From assembly GCA_017935265.1 (NCBI GenBank), contig JAGBHX010000064.1, positions 1-36,614 of the forward strand: a stretch of DNA of 36,614 nt, written 5' to 3'. Source of the stretch: Clostridia bacterium (GTDB lineage: Bacteria > Bacillota > Clostridia > Oscillospirales > Acutalibacteraceae). The stretch's first letter is position 1. Each line of letters starts with the position of its first letter. Shown here one piece after another: positions 25,201 to 32,204 of the stretch. The notes beneath the pieces are model-generated. The model made no database searches. It had not been told where the DNA came from and saw only the letters and a program-made list of their open reading frames with translations. A program made the translations under genes and the position numbers.

Positions 25201-25650
25201 GTCACCGTTGCGCCACACGACCTCATAATCAGAGAAGGAATCTTCAAGAGCCGCTTCAATTGCCGCCTCCTCCTCCGAACCGTAGGCGCAGTCGATATTC
25301 AGCGTATAAAGGGTATGGTTATCCTTGTTATAGTCAGGGCTGTCGGGGTCGTGAGTCACACTTGCTACGTGGTCGATTTTTTGCAAAGTCTCAAGAACCT
25401 CAGTCTTTGCTTCATCCCCTAAGTCAGTAAACATCACCCTGATATATGACGGCTGCTCCATTGCGGGGAATTCTTCATTCATAATATCCATACCTATCTT
25501 CATTGAAGAATCATCGGCAAGATACTTGGTCATATCCTCATTTATTTCAACCTGCGTCATAAGGCCGACGCACACAACTGTGAGCGCCAGCATAACCGCA
25601 AGCACAATCTTTCTTTTTTCAACAATTATATTTGCCACTTTTTTAAGCAT
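22228..25650 (-). CDS. MMPL/RND-superfamily transporter with repeat-expanded loop
   Basis: A 1140-residue membrane protein. The N-terminal half has TM1 (about 13-31), a loop, then five segments (about 155-310) with the family's LSMDYSIILINRYRQE. The second half has TM7 (336-353), a very long extracytoplasmic region (354-970) and five C-terminal segments with GATIDYGILFVNYYVE. Both Asp-Tyr pairs suggest proton-coupled transport. The long region holds six diverged repeats of about 80 residues (416-912), each with a T-x2-ELA-type start, an LYxYY-type segment and a (D/S)F-x2-FV-type segment. Typical MMPL proteins have loops of 150 residues or fewer here. Substrate unknown. A TATAAT promoter and terminator make it a single-gene unit. 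Confidence 0.88.
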   Translation of the reverse strand: MLKKVANIIVEKRKIVLAVMLALTVVCVGLMTQVEINEDMTKYLADDSSMKIGMDIMNEEFPAMEQPSYIRVMFTDLGDEAKTEVLETLQKIDHVASVTHDPDSPDYNKDNHTLYTLNIDCAYGSEEEAAIEAALEDSFSDYEVVWRNGDTSLPDLPLWIAAVAVLMLIVILLIMCGSWIEPILFLVAIGVAVAVNMGTNIALGSISSITFSIAAILQLVLSMDYSIILINRYRQEKAQVANPVEAMKSALVHAFSSIASSSLTTVVGLLALLFMSFKIGFDLGIVLAKGVALSMVCILTVMPGIILTFDKLIEKTAKKEFHIPMGKVASFSYRFRTGIAIFFVFLFVGSYILQGSTAIAYTLTDEDPVAAVFPAENMLVMVYETEDEEAVAKIAYDLEKDEKIKSVMGYSTMLAKPYTADELVPAIKAMAGDMPLDESVIRMLYYTYHTDGKAENLTAGEMLDFISKNADNELFSAYMKGGQSGVDMSMLTAFSDAASLTKPMTAKELAGVFKMKSDDIENLYLYYFTQNGGAKVDKMTLSVFADFVVNEVAKDKTYGAMFDEKTLSELTQLQLFADAAKMTKPCTYSEIASMLGIDEGMAKMLFAYYFASSADYNPEPMTVRDFTSLVIELSENPAFSAYFSGETASLIKVLSALQPLMNGSLGSKQFTCGELAKLLSMDEEMLRILFAVNEANTKASQWKVSMHKLVNFLGENKELVSSMADESSAAMMSTAQSLVNASVDGTTFTPYSLAKLTGMEPSQAQQLYVLYTSLHGDTSTWKLSIRDFLSFINTHILPNKEFASQFDENTSKLLPAARTLVNAVVSGERYSPEKMASMFEGLSDDINRNTVSLMYLYYAGVNSSDPEWTMTMEGLFGHLVNNVLKDARFEAVIDSEMKKSLSDAETQLTDGKAQLVSPKHSRLVISSVYSDESEDTTEFLSALAKRCENELDGEFYLIGNSAMSYEMQQTFDKELLFITLLTALAIFVVVAITFRSLTIPAILVLLVQCGVYVTVSVIGLRGISIYFLALLIVECILMGATIDYGILFVNYYVENRKKMGVKEALAQAYNGSSHTILTSGLIMIIITAIVGNFFGNPTIGQICTTVSIGCLSATVLILFILPGIIAALDKLIIKKQKSKK

Positions 25651-25681
25651 AACAAAACCTTCTAACTATGCAGATAAGCCA

Positions 25682-25710
25682 ATTATAAACTATTGTTGAA
25701 CTTTAAACAA
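25682..25710 (-). promoter_or_regulatory. Promoter of the MMPL gene
   Basis: On the minus strand TTGTTT (25705-25710) and TATAAT (25682-25687) are 17 bases apart, about 30 bases before the start codon. Confidence 0.6.
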
Positions 25711-25790
25711 GGAGAAAGCAACAGTTTTTTCAATTTGTTTACAAAATAAATCACTCTGACCGCACAAAGCAAGCCGGAGTGAAATAAAAA

Positions 25791-26666
25791 CTATTTTTTA
25801 GATGCTGAAATTTCGTTCCATAAGGTAAAGCCGAGAATCATTACACCGCCTATGAGCTGAGGAACTGTCATATCTTCACCGAGAACTGTTACCGACACAA
25901 GCACCGCAACAAGGGGGTCGATGTAGCTGAGAATTGCGGCTTTCTGCCCGGGAAGCTCTTTAAGTGAAGAAAAGTACAGGCAATATGTAATTCCCGTATG
26001 CACAAGACCCACAATCAAAAGATTTACCCAACCCTTTGTGTTGAGCGTGCCGAGATTTATTCCGCTTGTGAAAAGCACGTACGGCACAAGCACAATAACC
26101 GCCGCCAAAAACTGCAAAAAGGTTCTGTGGATACCGTCAACATTTTTGATAAATTTGTTAATCAGAATAACGGTTGCGTACAAAACAGCCGCACCGAGGC
26201 CGAACAGAATGCCCGTCAGGTGACTGCTGCCACGGCTTAAATCGCCTATTCCTGTTATGAGCACAATGCCCAACGTCGACATACCAAAGCAAATCCACTG
26301 CTTGAGTGTCATTTTTTCTTTGAACAGAACCGGACAGGCAACCGTAACAATAACAGGCGCAAAATAATAGCTCAGGGTTGCAACAGAAACTGTGGTGTAT
26401 TTATACGCCTGAAAAAGAAAAATCCAGTTAAAGCCCATTGCAACACCCGATGCCAGAAGCAAGGGAATTTCTTTTTTTATTTTGGCAAAAGGGATTTTCT
26501 GCCCGGTTACGAGCAAAAAAGCACCAATCATAACCGAAGCCATAACCGCACGGTATAGCGCAAGCTCCCCTGATGAAAGAGGAATATTTCTTACAAACAG
26601 CCCCAAAGAGCCGAAAACCACCATAGATATAATCAGCATCAGCCTTGGATTTTTTAACAACTTCAT
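25791..26666 (-). CDS. EamA/DMT-superfamily transporter
   Basis: A 291-residue protein with ten predicted membrane segments, arranged as two EamA repeats (about 5-140 and 150-285). The second repeat carries the typical PLVAVLVSVTVLGEDMTVPQLIGGVMILGF ending. Members export or import small metabolites such as amino acids or nucleosides; the substrate cannot be read from sequence. AGGAGA precedes the ATG. It begins only 33 bases after the Doc stop with no terminator between, so it may be transcribed from the toxin-antitoxin promoter. Confidence 0.88.
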   Translation of the reverse strand: MKLLKNPRLMLIISMVVFGSLGLFVRNIPLSSGELALYRAVMASVMIGAFLLVTGQKIPFAKIKKEIPLLLASGVAMGFNWIFLFQAYKYTTVSVATLSYYFAPVIVTVACPVLFKEKMTLKQWICFGMSTLGIVLITGIGDLSRGSSHLTGILFGLGAAVLYATVILINKFIKNVDGIHRTFLQFLAAVIVLVPYVLFTSGINLGTLNTKGWVNLLIVGLVHTGITYCLYFSSLKELPGQKAAILSYIDPLVAVLVSVTVLGEDMTVPQLIGGVMILGFTLWNEISASKK

Positions 26667-26699
26667 ATTTTCTCTCCTGAGATTAATTGACGGTAAATT

Positions 26700-27074
26700 T
26701 TATTTATTATCCATAATCCATTGAAGCAATTCTTCATACTTCATTTCACCCGAAGCAACAGCAAGACCTACTCTTGCAACGTCATCAACCGTGGGATGAA
26801 TTTTAATTCCGTTAACTTCAAGAAAAGTTAAAAGAACATACATTCCGATTCGCTTGTTTCCGTCAACAAAAGCGTGATTAGAAATCAACGAATAACCGAT
26901 TTTAGCACCCTTTTCCTCTTTGGTGGGATATAATTCCTGACCGTCAAAGGTCTGAAAAGCTGACTCTAATGCACTGTCAAGCAAATTCAAATCGCGTACA
27001 TTGGGGTCTCCTCCCGTTTCTTCGGTGATAAGCTTGTGAAGCAACAGCACCTTTTCCTGACTGAATTTTATCAT
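26700..27074 (-). CDS. doc: Doc-type (Fic fold) toxin of a type II toxin-antitoxin pair
   Basis: A 124-residue Fic/Doc protein. The active motif HAFVDGNKRIG fits H-x-F-x-D-(G/A)-N-K-R. The N-terminal RDLNLLDSALESAFQTFDGQELYPT is typical of the death-on-curing subfamily. Doc phosphorylates elongation factor Tu and stops translation. The start overlaps the antitoxin stop by four bases (ATGA), as expected for a coupled toxin-antitoxin operon. All catalytic residues seem present. Confidence 0.92.
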   Translation of the reverse strand: MIKFSQEKVLLLHKLITEETGGDPNVRDLNLLDSALESAFQTFDGQELYPTKEEKGAKIGYSLISNHAFVDGNKRIGMYVLLTFLEVNGIKIHPTVDDVARVGLAVASGEMKYEELLQWIMDNK

Positions 27075-27313
27075 TTGGCAAGCTCCTCAAATGCACGGTG
27101 ATATTGTTTCAACACCCTTGCGGCAATAAAGTCGATTTTTTCTTCATCTGTCATTTCAATAACAGATTCACTCTCCAAATCAACAAGTCTGTATTTGGGT
27201 CGGTTGTTTTTAAATATATAAACTTCTCCTGTTTTATCAACTATACGTGCTACTTTTGAAAAATTCTGATTAGCCTCCGAAATCGAAACCATCTGATTTA
27301 TATTTATGTTCAT
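27071..27313 (-). CDS. Phd/YefM family antitoxin
   Basis: An 80-residue protein with the Phd/YefM N-terminal fold: VSISEANQNFSKVARIVDKTGEVYIFKNNRPKYRLVD. The C-terminal tail would neutralise the Doc toxin encoded directly downstream. It has a GGAGGTG ribosome site. Inverted repeats with TTTTAGG / CCTAAAA arms over its promoter suggest autorepression. Confidence 0.92.
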   Translation of the reverse strand: MNININQMVSISEANQNFSKVARIVDKTGEVYIFKNNRPKYRLVDLESESVIEMTDEEKIDFIAARVLKQYHRAFEELAK

Positions 27314-27331
27314 AAAAACACCTCCAAATAT

Positions 27332-27378
27332 ATTATACTCTATTTTAGGACAAAGTCAACCTAAAATTTATCCTAAAA
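27332..27378 (-). promoter_or_regulatory. Toxin-antitoxin promoter with operators
   Basis: On the minus strand TTGACT (27354-27359) and TATAAT (27332-27337) are 16 bases apart. TTTTAGG (27343-27349) and CCTAAAA (27360-27366) form an inverted repeat that brackets the -35, and a further TCCTAAAA lies at 27371-27378. These are good candidates for Phd binding sites. Confidence 0.75.
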
Positions 27379-27413
27379 AGCCGCAACACCCTGCGGCATT
27401 GCGGCTTCAGATT
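27379..27413 (-). terminator. Terminator of the 301-residue membrane protein gene
   Basis: Read on the minus strand, AGCCGCAA and TTGCGGCT form an 8-bp stem with a twelve-base G-rich loop and are followed by TTTTAGG. It lies between that gene's stop and the toxin-antitoxin promoter. Confidence 0.7.
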
Positions 27414-27415
27414 TT

Positions 27416-28321
27416 TTAATGAACTTTCTGCGGCTGTTTTTCTTCTGTCTTCTTTTTGTCAAAGAACGGTGTGAAGTTGATGATGAACAAAAGCACATAC
27501 ACAACCCACATAGGAAGATTTTCAATAAATGCGCTCTTACCCACGGTGACAAGAAGAACGAGCATCAGCAACAGCACAGCAACAAAAATAACCGTTGCAA
27601 CTATGTATTTTTTATCCTTCTGCTTTGATTTGTGGAGCAGGAATATAATTACACCTGCCGCACCGAGGAAGGCAAAAATCAGCGCCGTTGCCCAATGTGA
27701 AAGACATCTTGCTGTCATCACAAGGTCAAGACCTGCAGAAGGTACATTTATTGTAACATATATTGCGGCACAGCCGAGAGACGCAATAATTGCACCTGCT
27801 TTGCCTTGGTAATTGTTTTTGCGGTACATATACATTGTGTTGGTAAAGATTGAAAGCGAAGCAAGCACGCCCCATATTTTAAAATACCAGGGATAGCGCA
27901 GACCAAGCATACTTGCGGTAACATCAGTGAGAATATTGCCGAACTGAGCAGGAAAACCGAGGAAGCCGTACCATGTAATGAATGCACAGCCCGCAACAAG
28001 ATTGACAGCGCAGAAAACGGTAGTGGCTTTGCTGATTTTTTCTGAGAAAAGTGTTTTGCTCATAAAAACACCGTAAAGGAACAAAAGCACGGTTGAAAAA
28101 ACCACCCACAGCCAATACTGAGCTTCGTTTGCATAAAGCGGCTCAAAAAGCATACCGTCAAACTTTGCCACAAACTCTTCGTTGGGCAGGCTCATATCGG
28201 CATCTGTGGGAATAAGATACGGATATTTGTCCCAACTCATAAAAACAGACATCCATACACCGTACACAGCGGCAATAACGCCCCACAAAGCGGTGTAGGC
28301 TTTTTTCATTTTGCTGTTCAT
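27416..28321 (-). CDS. Polytopic membrane protein of unknown function
   Basis: A 301-residue protein with about eight hydrophobic segments and no family I can name. It has an N-terminal segment, a loop with FDGMLFEPLYANEAQYWLW, then evenly spaced segments and a Lys-rich C-terminus (DKKKTEEKQPQKVH). There is a conserved-looking His in ARCLSHWATALIF within a membrane segment. The frame can start with GTG one codon earlier; the ATG at 28321 is better spaced from GAGGTG. It has its own promoter and terminator. Confidence 0.65.
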   Translation of the reverse strand: MNSKMKKAYTALWGVIAAVYGVWMSVFMSWDKYPYLIPTDADMSLPNEEFVAKFDGMLFEPLYANEAQYWLWVVFSTVLLFLYGVFMSKTLFSEKISKATTVFCAVNLVAGCAFITWYGFLGFPAQFGNILTDVTASMLGLRYPWYFKIWGVLASLSIFTNTMYMYRKNNYQGKAGAIIASLGCAAIYVTINVPSAGLDLVMTARCLSHWATALIFAFLGAAGVIIFLLHKSKQKDKKYIVATVIFVAVLLLMLVLLVTVGKSAFIENLPMWVVYVLLFIINFTPFFDKKKTEEKQPQKVH

Positions 28322-28360
28322 CACATCACCTCATATATTTGTCGAAATTTTGTTGAAATA

Positions 28361-28389
28361 ATTATATCATCACATACAGGCAAAATCAA
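28361..28389 (-). promoter_or_regulatory. Promoter of the 301-residue membrane protein gene
   Basis: On the minus strand TTGATT (28384-28389) and TATAAT (28361-28366) are 17 bases apart, about 40 bases before the start. Confidence 0.7.
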
Positions 28390-28424
28390 CTGTAATGGCA
28401 GCAAGGATTTCTCGCCTTCTTTTG

Positions 28425-28868
28425 TTAATACAGCTCCTTCACCATCTGCTGATACGGGAGAATTTGAAAACCGAGGGATTCATAGAGCTTTTTGGCTCTT
28501 ACATTGTCCTCCTCAACCTCAAGCCTTATTCTTGAGCACTCAGGCTCAATTTCATCCTTGATAAATTTAAAAAATTCTGTTCCGAGGCCTTGTCCGCGGA
28601 ATTCGGGGCTGATAAAAATTTCTTCAACCCAGGCGACCTTTCCGCCTGACTCCTGTGAGAAGGTGTAGGCCATCAGCAAAAAGCCTGCATCAACGCCGTC
28701 CTTGTCAATAAAAAAACATTCGGCATAGTCGTTTGAACGCATCAGCTCCACCCATGTGGCTTCCCTGTGAGAATCAGGCACAGGGTGAAGCACCGCCTCG
28801 CTGTGGTAAAACGCGTCGGTAAACTGCATATATAACTCTTTGTCCTGCGGGGTTGCTTTTCTGATCAT
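28425..28868 (-). CDS. GNAT family N-acetyltransferase
   Basis: A 147-residue acetyl-CoA-dependent acyltransferase. It begins MIRKATPQDKELY, has the acetyl-CoA loop ISPEFRGQGLGTEFFKF (Q/R-x2-G-x-G/A type), and ends with the usual NVRAKKLYESLGF. The substrate is unknown. An upstream in-frame start adds five residues but overlaps the previous gene; the ATG at 28868 follows AGAGGT. It starts four bases after the YczE-like gene, so the two form an operon. Confidence 0.87.
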   Translation of the reverse strand: MIRKATPQDKELYMQFTDAFYHSEAVLHPVPDSHREATWVELMRSNDYAECFFIDKDGVDAGFLLMAYTFSQESGGKVAWVEEIFISPEFRGQGLGTEFFKFIKDEIEPECSRIRLEVEEDNVRAKKLYESLGFQILPYQQMVKELY

Positions 28869-28872
28869 AACT

Positions 28873-29559
28873 TTACCTCTCAAAAAATTTTCTCAGCGGA
28901 AGTGCATCCTTAAACTCAAAATGCTTTTCAAGCAGCCTTCCGTATGCGCCAATCAGTGCGCCGTTAACAAAAGCGGCAATTGCCGTTCCGATTCCGATAC
29001 CTCTGAACTCAAACAGCCCGAAAAAGCAGAATGACAAAATCACCGAAAGAGCAAGGCTCGAAAAGTCATATACGGTTTTTGTTTTGCCTATATCGAAGCC
29101 CTTGACCGTTGCAATGTCTTTAACAAAAACATCATATGCTTCGGGTGAAATGTAGGTATGAAAGCACAGGCAGATACCGAACGTGCTCAGCAATATTCCT
29201 GCCGCAAAAAGTGCAATTCTCACAACCAAAGCCTCGGCAGGAATGTTCTTAGTTAAAAGAATAAATCCGTCAAGGGCAAAGCCGTAAATTACGGCCGTTA
29301 CAAACGAAAAAAGATAGGAAATTTTGAACCTTCTGAGCACAACAGACAGCACAATCAGAATAACCGCCTGAAAAAGATAGCTCGCCACACCGAAGGTGAT
29401 AAAGCTGAAATAAGGCGACAGTTTAAGATGAATGAGATAAGCAGGTGCCACAACCATTGAAAGGCCGAAGTCTGCTTTTGTCATCAGCGAAGTGCCGAAG
29501 GATAAAAACAAAATGCCTAACACATAAGAAAGTTCAGTATAAAAAGCCGGTTTTTTCAT
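28873..29559 (-). CDS. YczE/YyaS/YitT-like membrane protein (DUF6198-like)
   Basis: A 228-residue protein with about five or six membrane segments and a cytoplasmic basic C-terminus. The stretch LGILFLSFGTSLMTKADFGLSMVVAPAYLI and the later GIGIGTAIAAFVNGALIGAYG are typical of the YczE/DUF6198 group related to YitT. Function is not established. It has its own promoter (TTGACT - 16 bases - TATAAT at 29590-29617, minus strand) and is followed by a coupled GNAT gene. Confidence 0.8.
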   Translation of the reverse strand: MKKPAFYTELSYVLGILFLSFGTSLMTKADFGLSMVVAPAYLIHLKLSPYFSFITFGVASYLFQAVILIVLSVVLRRFKISYLFSFVTAVIYGFALDGFILLTKNIPAEALVVRIALFAAGILLSTFGICLCFHTYISPEAYDVFVKDIATVKGFDIGKTKTVYDFSSLALSVILSFCFFGLFEFRGIGIGTAIAAFVNGALIGAYGRLLEKHFEFKDALPLRKFFER

Positions 29560-29589
29560 AAATACATCCTTAAAAATAATATCTATATC

Positions 29590-29617
29590 ATTATATACTT
29601 TAAAAATAAAAAGTCAA
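29590..29617 (-). promoter_or_regulatory. Promoter of the YczE-like/GNAT operon
   Basis: On the minus strand TTGACT (29612-29617) and TATAAT (29590-29595) are 16 bases apart. It is divergent from the YhcH promoter, which begins about 15 bases away. Confidence 0.65.
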
Positions 29618-29628
29618 ATTTTCACTTT

Positions 29629-29661
29629 AGTATTGCAATACTGAACGCAAAGATTTATAAT
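29629..29661 (+). promoter_or_regulatory. YhcH-like gene promoter with overlapping palindrome
   Basis: TTGCAA (29633-29638) and TATAAT (29656-29661) are 17 bases apart. The -35 lies inside a perfect 14-bp palindrome, AGTATTGCAATACT (29629-29642), a likely operator for a regulator not encoded here. Confidence 0.7.
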
Positions 29662-29681
29662 CAAAAAAAGGAGATGTTAAT

Positions 29682-30143
29682 ATGATAATTGATAAAGCTG
29701 ATAACCTTTTGCAGTATAAAGAAGAATATCCTGTTTTTGAGCAGATTTTTGAATTTATCGAAAAGCACAAGCAGGAAAAATTTGCCCCCGGCACATACCA
29801 CATTGACGGTGAAAAGCTGTTCGCTTCAATCGCTCAGTACCGCACCGAGGCTGACAAAGAAGTGAAATTTGAAGCCCACAAAAAATATGCCGACCTGCAG
29901 TATATTGTCAACGGTATGGAAAAAATCGGCTGGGTTCCTCTCGGGGATGTTGAAGACAACCTCATCAGCGAGGAATATTCAAAGGGCGGCGACATTGCCT
30001 TTTACTCAGGCAAAAGTAAGTTTGACTTTGTGCTGACAAAGGGCTCGTTCCTTTTCCTCTTGCCCGAAGACGCTCACGCACCCTGCCTGTGTGCCGATAA
30101 GGAATGTAACGTAGAAAAAATCGTATTTAAAATTCAGTTATAA
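29682..30143 (+). CDS. YhcH/YjgK/YiaL family protein (DUF386)
   Basis: A 153-residue cupin-like protein. The family includes the EbgC beta-galactosidase subunit, YiaL and sialic-acid pathway YhcH. The diagnostic EAHKKYADLQYIVNGMEKIGW (about residues 67-87) and the C-terminal LLPEDAHAPCL with its metal-binding His are present. Relatives act as sugar anomerases or isomerases or in alginate/sugar-acid processing. Here the convergent neighbour is an alpha-galactosidase, which suggests sugar metabolism. AGGAGATG supports the start. Confidence 0.88.
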   Translation: MIIDKADNLLQYKEEYPVFEQIFEFIEKHKQEKFAPGTYHIDGEKLFASIAQYRTEADKEVKFEAHKKYADLQYIVNGMEKIGWVPLGDVEDNLISEEYSKGGDIAFYSGKSKFDFVLTKGSFLFLLPEDAHAPCLCADKECNVEKIVFKIQL

Positions 30144-30148
30144 AAATT

Positions 30149-30180
30149 CCCATCAGAGCCTAAACTCTGATGGGTTAATT
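30149..30180. terminator. Bidirectional terminator
   Basis: A perfect 10-bp stem (CCCATCAGAG / CTCTGATGGG) with a six-base loop has TTAATTTTTA on the plus side. On the minus side it is flanked by TTTTTATAA read in reverse. It separates the convergent YhcH-like and GH36 genes. Confidence 0.85.
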
Positions 30181-30181
30181 T

Positions 30182-31858
30182 TTATACACAATCTATTACA
30201 TTGCTTTTGCCTGTCTGAACATTAAATTTGAGTGTTTTATTCACACCGTCTTCAACGTAGTCAAGCTTGATGATTTCATCGGTTTCAAACTGAGCACCGA
30301 GCACCTTATAATCCTTATCCTTGAAAAATTCGGTCATAAAGTGAAGCTGCTTTGAATCGTAATCACCTGCATTGTCGGAAACGAAAAGAACGTTGCCGCA
30401 AACTGCATTTACCTTGCCGAGAAGGAGCTTCTGCTCCAATGTGTATTTGATATTGTTATCTCTCAGGAAAAGAACGTCGGGGTCATTGCAGAAGGCTCTG
30501 CCGTCAAGGTGATTTCTGAAAATTGTGTTGATGATTGCATTCTGTGATGAAGGAATTTCATTGTTAATTGCAAGGCGGTTGAGAATATCACCGCCGAAGG
30601 CCTTGTTGGCATCGCAACCGATACGGCAAGCGTCAAACACACCCATACAAGCGCCGAGGGGCACACCGCAGCCCAAGATAAGCTTATCACCGCACACCTC
30701 ACGCAGGAAGTCAACACCGTCACACATAATTTCACCGCGGGTTTTGCCGTTTCTGGGGTACATACACTGGCTGTAGAGGAAGTCAAGCTTAACCATATCA
30801 TAGCCCCAGTCGTTGAGCACGGTGTCAAACACACGCTTGATATAATCTCTGACCTCGGGGTTGTAGATATCCATTACGTATGCGCCGCCCCAGCCGGGAC
30901 AAGTGAAAAGCTGTTTGCCCGTTTTGGGGTCAAGAATGAACCAATCGGGATGGTCCTTGCGGATTTTTGCGCTTCGCTGGGCGTTGAACGGTGCAAGCCA
31001 GATGCCTGCCATATAGCCCTTGTCATGGATTTTGTCGGCAATATATTTCATACCGTTGGGGAACTTTTTCTTGTCGGGAATCAGCCAGTCACCAACTGCG
31101 GATTCGTAGCCGTCATCAACCTGAAAAATGCCCACAACATCCTTTGCTCTGTCCATGCCGTCAAGGTCGCGGAGAATGATGTGCTCATCAATTTTCTGGA
31201 AATAGTTATACCATGAGGTATAGCCTGCAAGGTGCTTGATTTTGGGCTCCTTGACTCCGACAAAATCAAAGAAATACTTGTCAAACGCGGCATCAAACTC
31301 ATCTTCGATGATTGCGATGTTGAACACCTCATATTCATCGCCTGCCTTGAGTGCAAGACCCTCAATATCTTTTTTGATTTTGAAAATGCCGTCGTTCATA
31401 TCAGCTTCAAAAACGGTGAAGCCCTGACGCTCACTCTTTGAGCCGTAGAGAGTGATGCTTCTGCTGTTTCTTTTTCTGAAATAGCAGTAAGTGTATGAAT
31501 GGAAGCAACCCTGCTTGCCGTATTCGGCGAAATGATAGTCACCGAAAACGGAGCTCATATTTTTAGTAAGTGTTGAAATGTTAGAGATTTTCGCATAGCC
31601 GTGGGTGTTGTCTTTTTTAGAAAATTCTCTTGAAGTTGTCCATGACTGATAGCCGTTGGCATAAAACAAATCATTATCATCAAACTTGCGCTCACAGGTG
31701 AGAGCAAGAGATGTCATATTGATGTCTTCCTTGGCCTTTAGGGTGGCAACAAGCACACCGTCATTCTCGGTCATTTCAAGTGAAAATGCGTCATTGTTAA
31801 GGTCTTTTGTTGAAAAAGCCTTACCGTCTGCGGTAAGCTCAGCAAAGAATTTGTACAT
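30182..31858 (-). CDS. Alpha-galactosidase, glycoside hydrolase family 36
   Basis: A 558-residue retaining alpha-galactosidase without a signal peptide, so probably cytoplasmic. A beta-sandwich N-terminal part (about 1-200) precedes the barrel. The barrel shows FQVDDGYESAVGDW, GIWLAPFNAQ, the nucleophile D359 in VKLDFLY and the acid/base D416 in RIGCD. It is at the short end for GH36 (many are near 700 residues) but all core motifs are present. Raffinose-type oligosaccharides or galactosides are the usual substrates. The promoter reads TTGATT - 17 bases - TAGAAT at 31890-31918. The ribosome site is weak (CGGGG). Confidence 0.9.
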   Translation of the reverse strand: MYKFFAELTADGKAFSTKDLNNDAFSLEMTENDGVLVATLKAKEDINMTSLALTCERKFDDNDLFYANGYQSWTTSREFSKKDNTHGYAKISNISTLTKNMSSVFGDYHFAEYGKQGCFHSYTYCYFRKRNSRSITLYGSKSERQGFTVFEADMNDGIFKIKKDIEGLALKAGDEYEVFNIAIIEDEFDAAFDKYFFDFVGVKEPKIKHLAGYTSWYNYFQKIDEHIILRDLDGMDRAKDVVGIFQVDDGYESAVGDWLIPDKKKFPNGMKYIADKIHDKGYMAGIWLAPFNAQRSAKIRKDHPDWFILDPKTGKQLFTCPGWGGAYVMDIYNPEVRDYIKRVFDTVLNDWGYDMVKLDFLYSQCMYPRNGKTRGEIMCDGVDFLREVCGDKLILGCGVPLGACMGVFDACRIGCDANKAFGGDILNRLAINNEIPSSQNAIINTIFRNHLDGRAFCNDPDVLFLRDNNIKYTLEQKLLLGKVNAVCGNVLFVSDNAGDYDSKQLHFMTEFFKDKDYKVLGAQFETDEIIKLDYVEDGVNKTLKFNVQTGKSNVIDCV

Positions 31859-31889
31859 ACAAATACCCCGTTTCCAATATATTGAATTT

Positions 31890-31918
31890 ATTCTATCATA
31901 TATCCGAAATTAAATCAA
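31890..31918 (-). promoter_or_regulatory. Promoter of the GH36 gene
   Basis: On the minus strand TTGATT (31913-31918) and TAGAAT (31890-31895) are 17 bases apart. The -35 begins about 10 bases after the end of the 89-residue protein gene. Confidence 0.5.
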
Positions 31919-31928
31919 TAATGTTTTT

Positions 31929-32198
31929 CTACACAGCTTTCCTCTCAACAAACCAGCTTCCGATAAGGTTGCCGTTGCGGGCACAGGAGCGCTCAAAGAA
32001 AAGATATTTTTCCTTGCCCCCTATCATCACGGTGTAGCGGTCCCCCTGACCGCCTGCTTTGGCGGCAGCCGCCTGACGGATATCCGTCACCTTGTCAATT
32101 GGAAAAACCGAGCCGTCTTCCCACTTGATGTTTGTGGGCAACATCTGACCGTAGATGTCAAAGCTGACATCCACCGAAACGTAAATTCTGTTTTCCAT
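31929..32198 (-). CDS. Small protein of the XRE/ImmA/polymerase module
   Basis: An 89-residue protein with no family I can name with certainty. It alternates beta-type segments: an opening YVSVDVSFDIYGQMLP, an IKWEDGSVFPIDKV stretch, a QAAAAKAGGQGDRYTV stretch and a closing GSWFVERK. The general plan (W-x-D/G..., R-Y-x-V, ending WFVER) recalls small proteins found near Y-family polymerases such as DUF6504, but that is only a resemblance. It is the third gene of the XRE-ImmA operon, starting six bases after the ImmA stop, and the polymerase is the divergent neighbour. Confidence 0.65.
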   Translation of the reverse strand: MENRIYVSVDVSFDIYGQMLPTNIKWEDGSVFPIDKVTDIRQAAAAKAGGQGDRYTVMIGGKEKYLFFERSCARNGNLIGSWFVERKAV

Positions 32199-32204
32199 AT
32201 ATAT

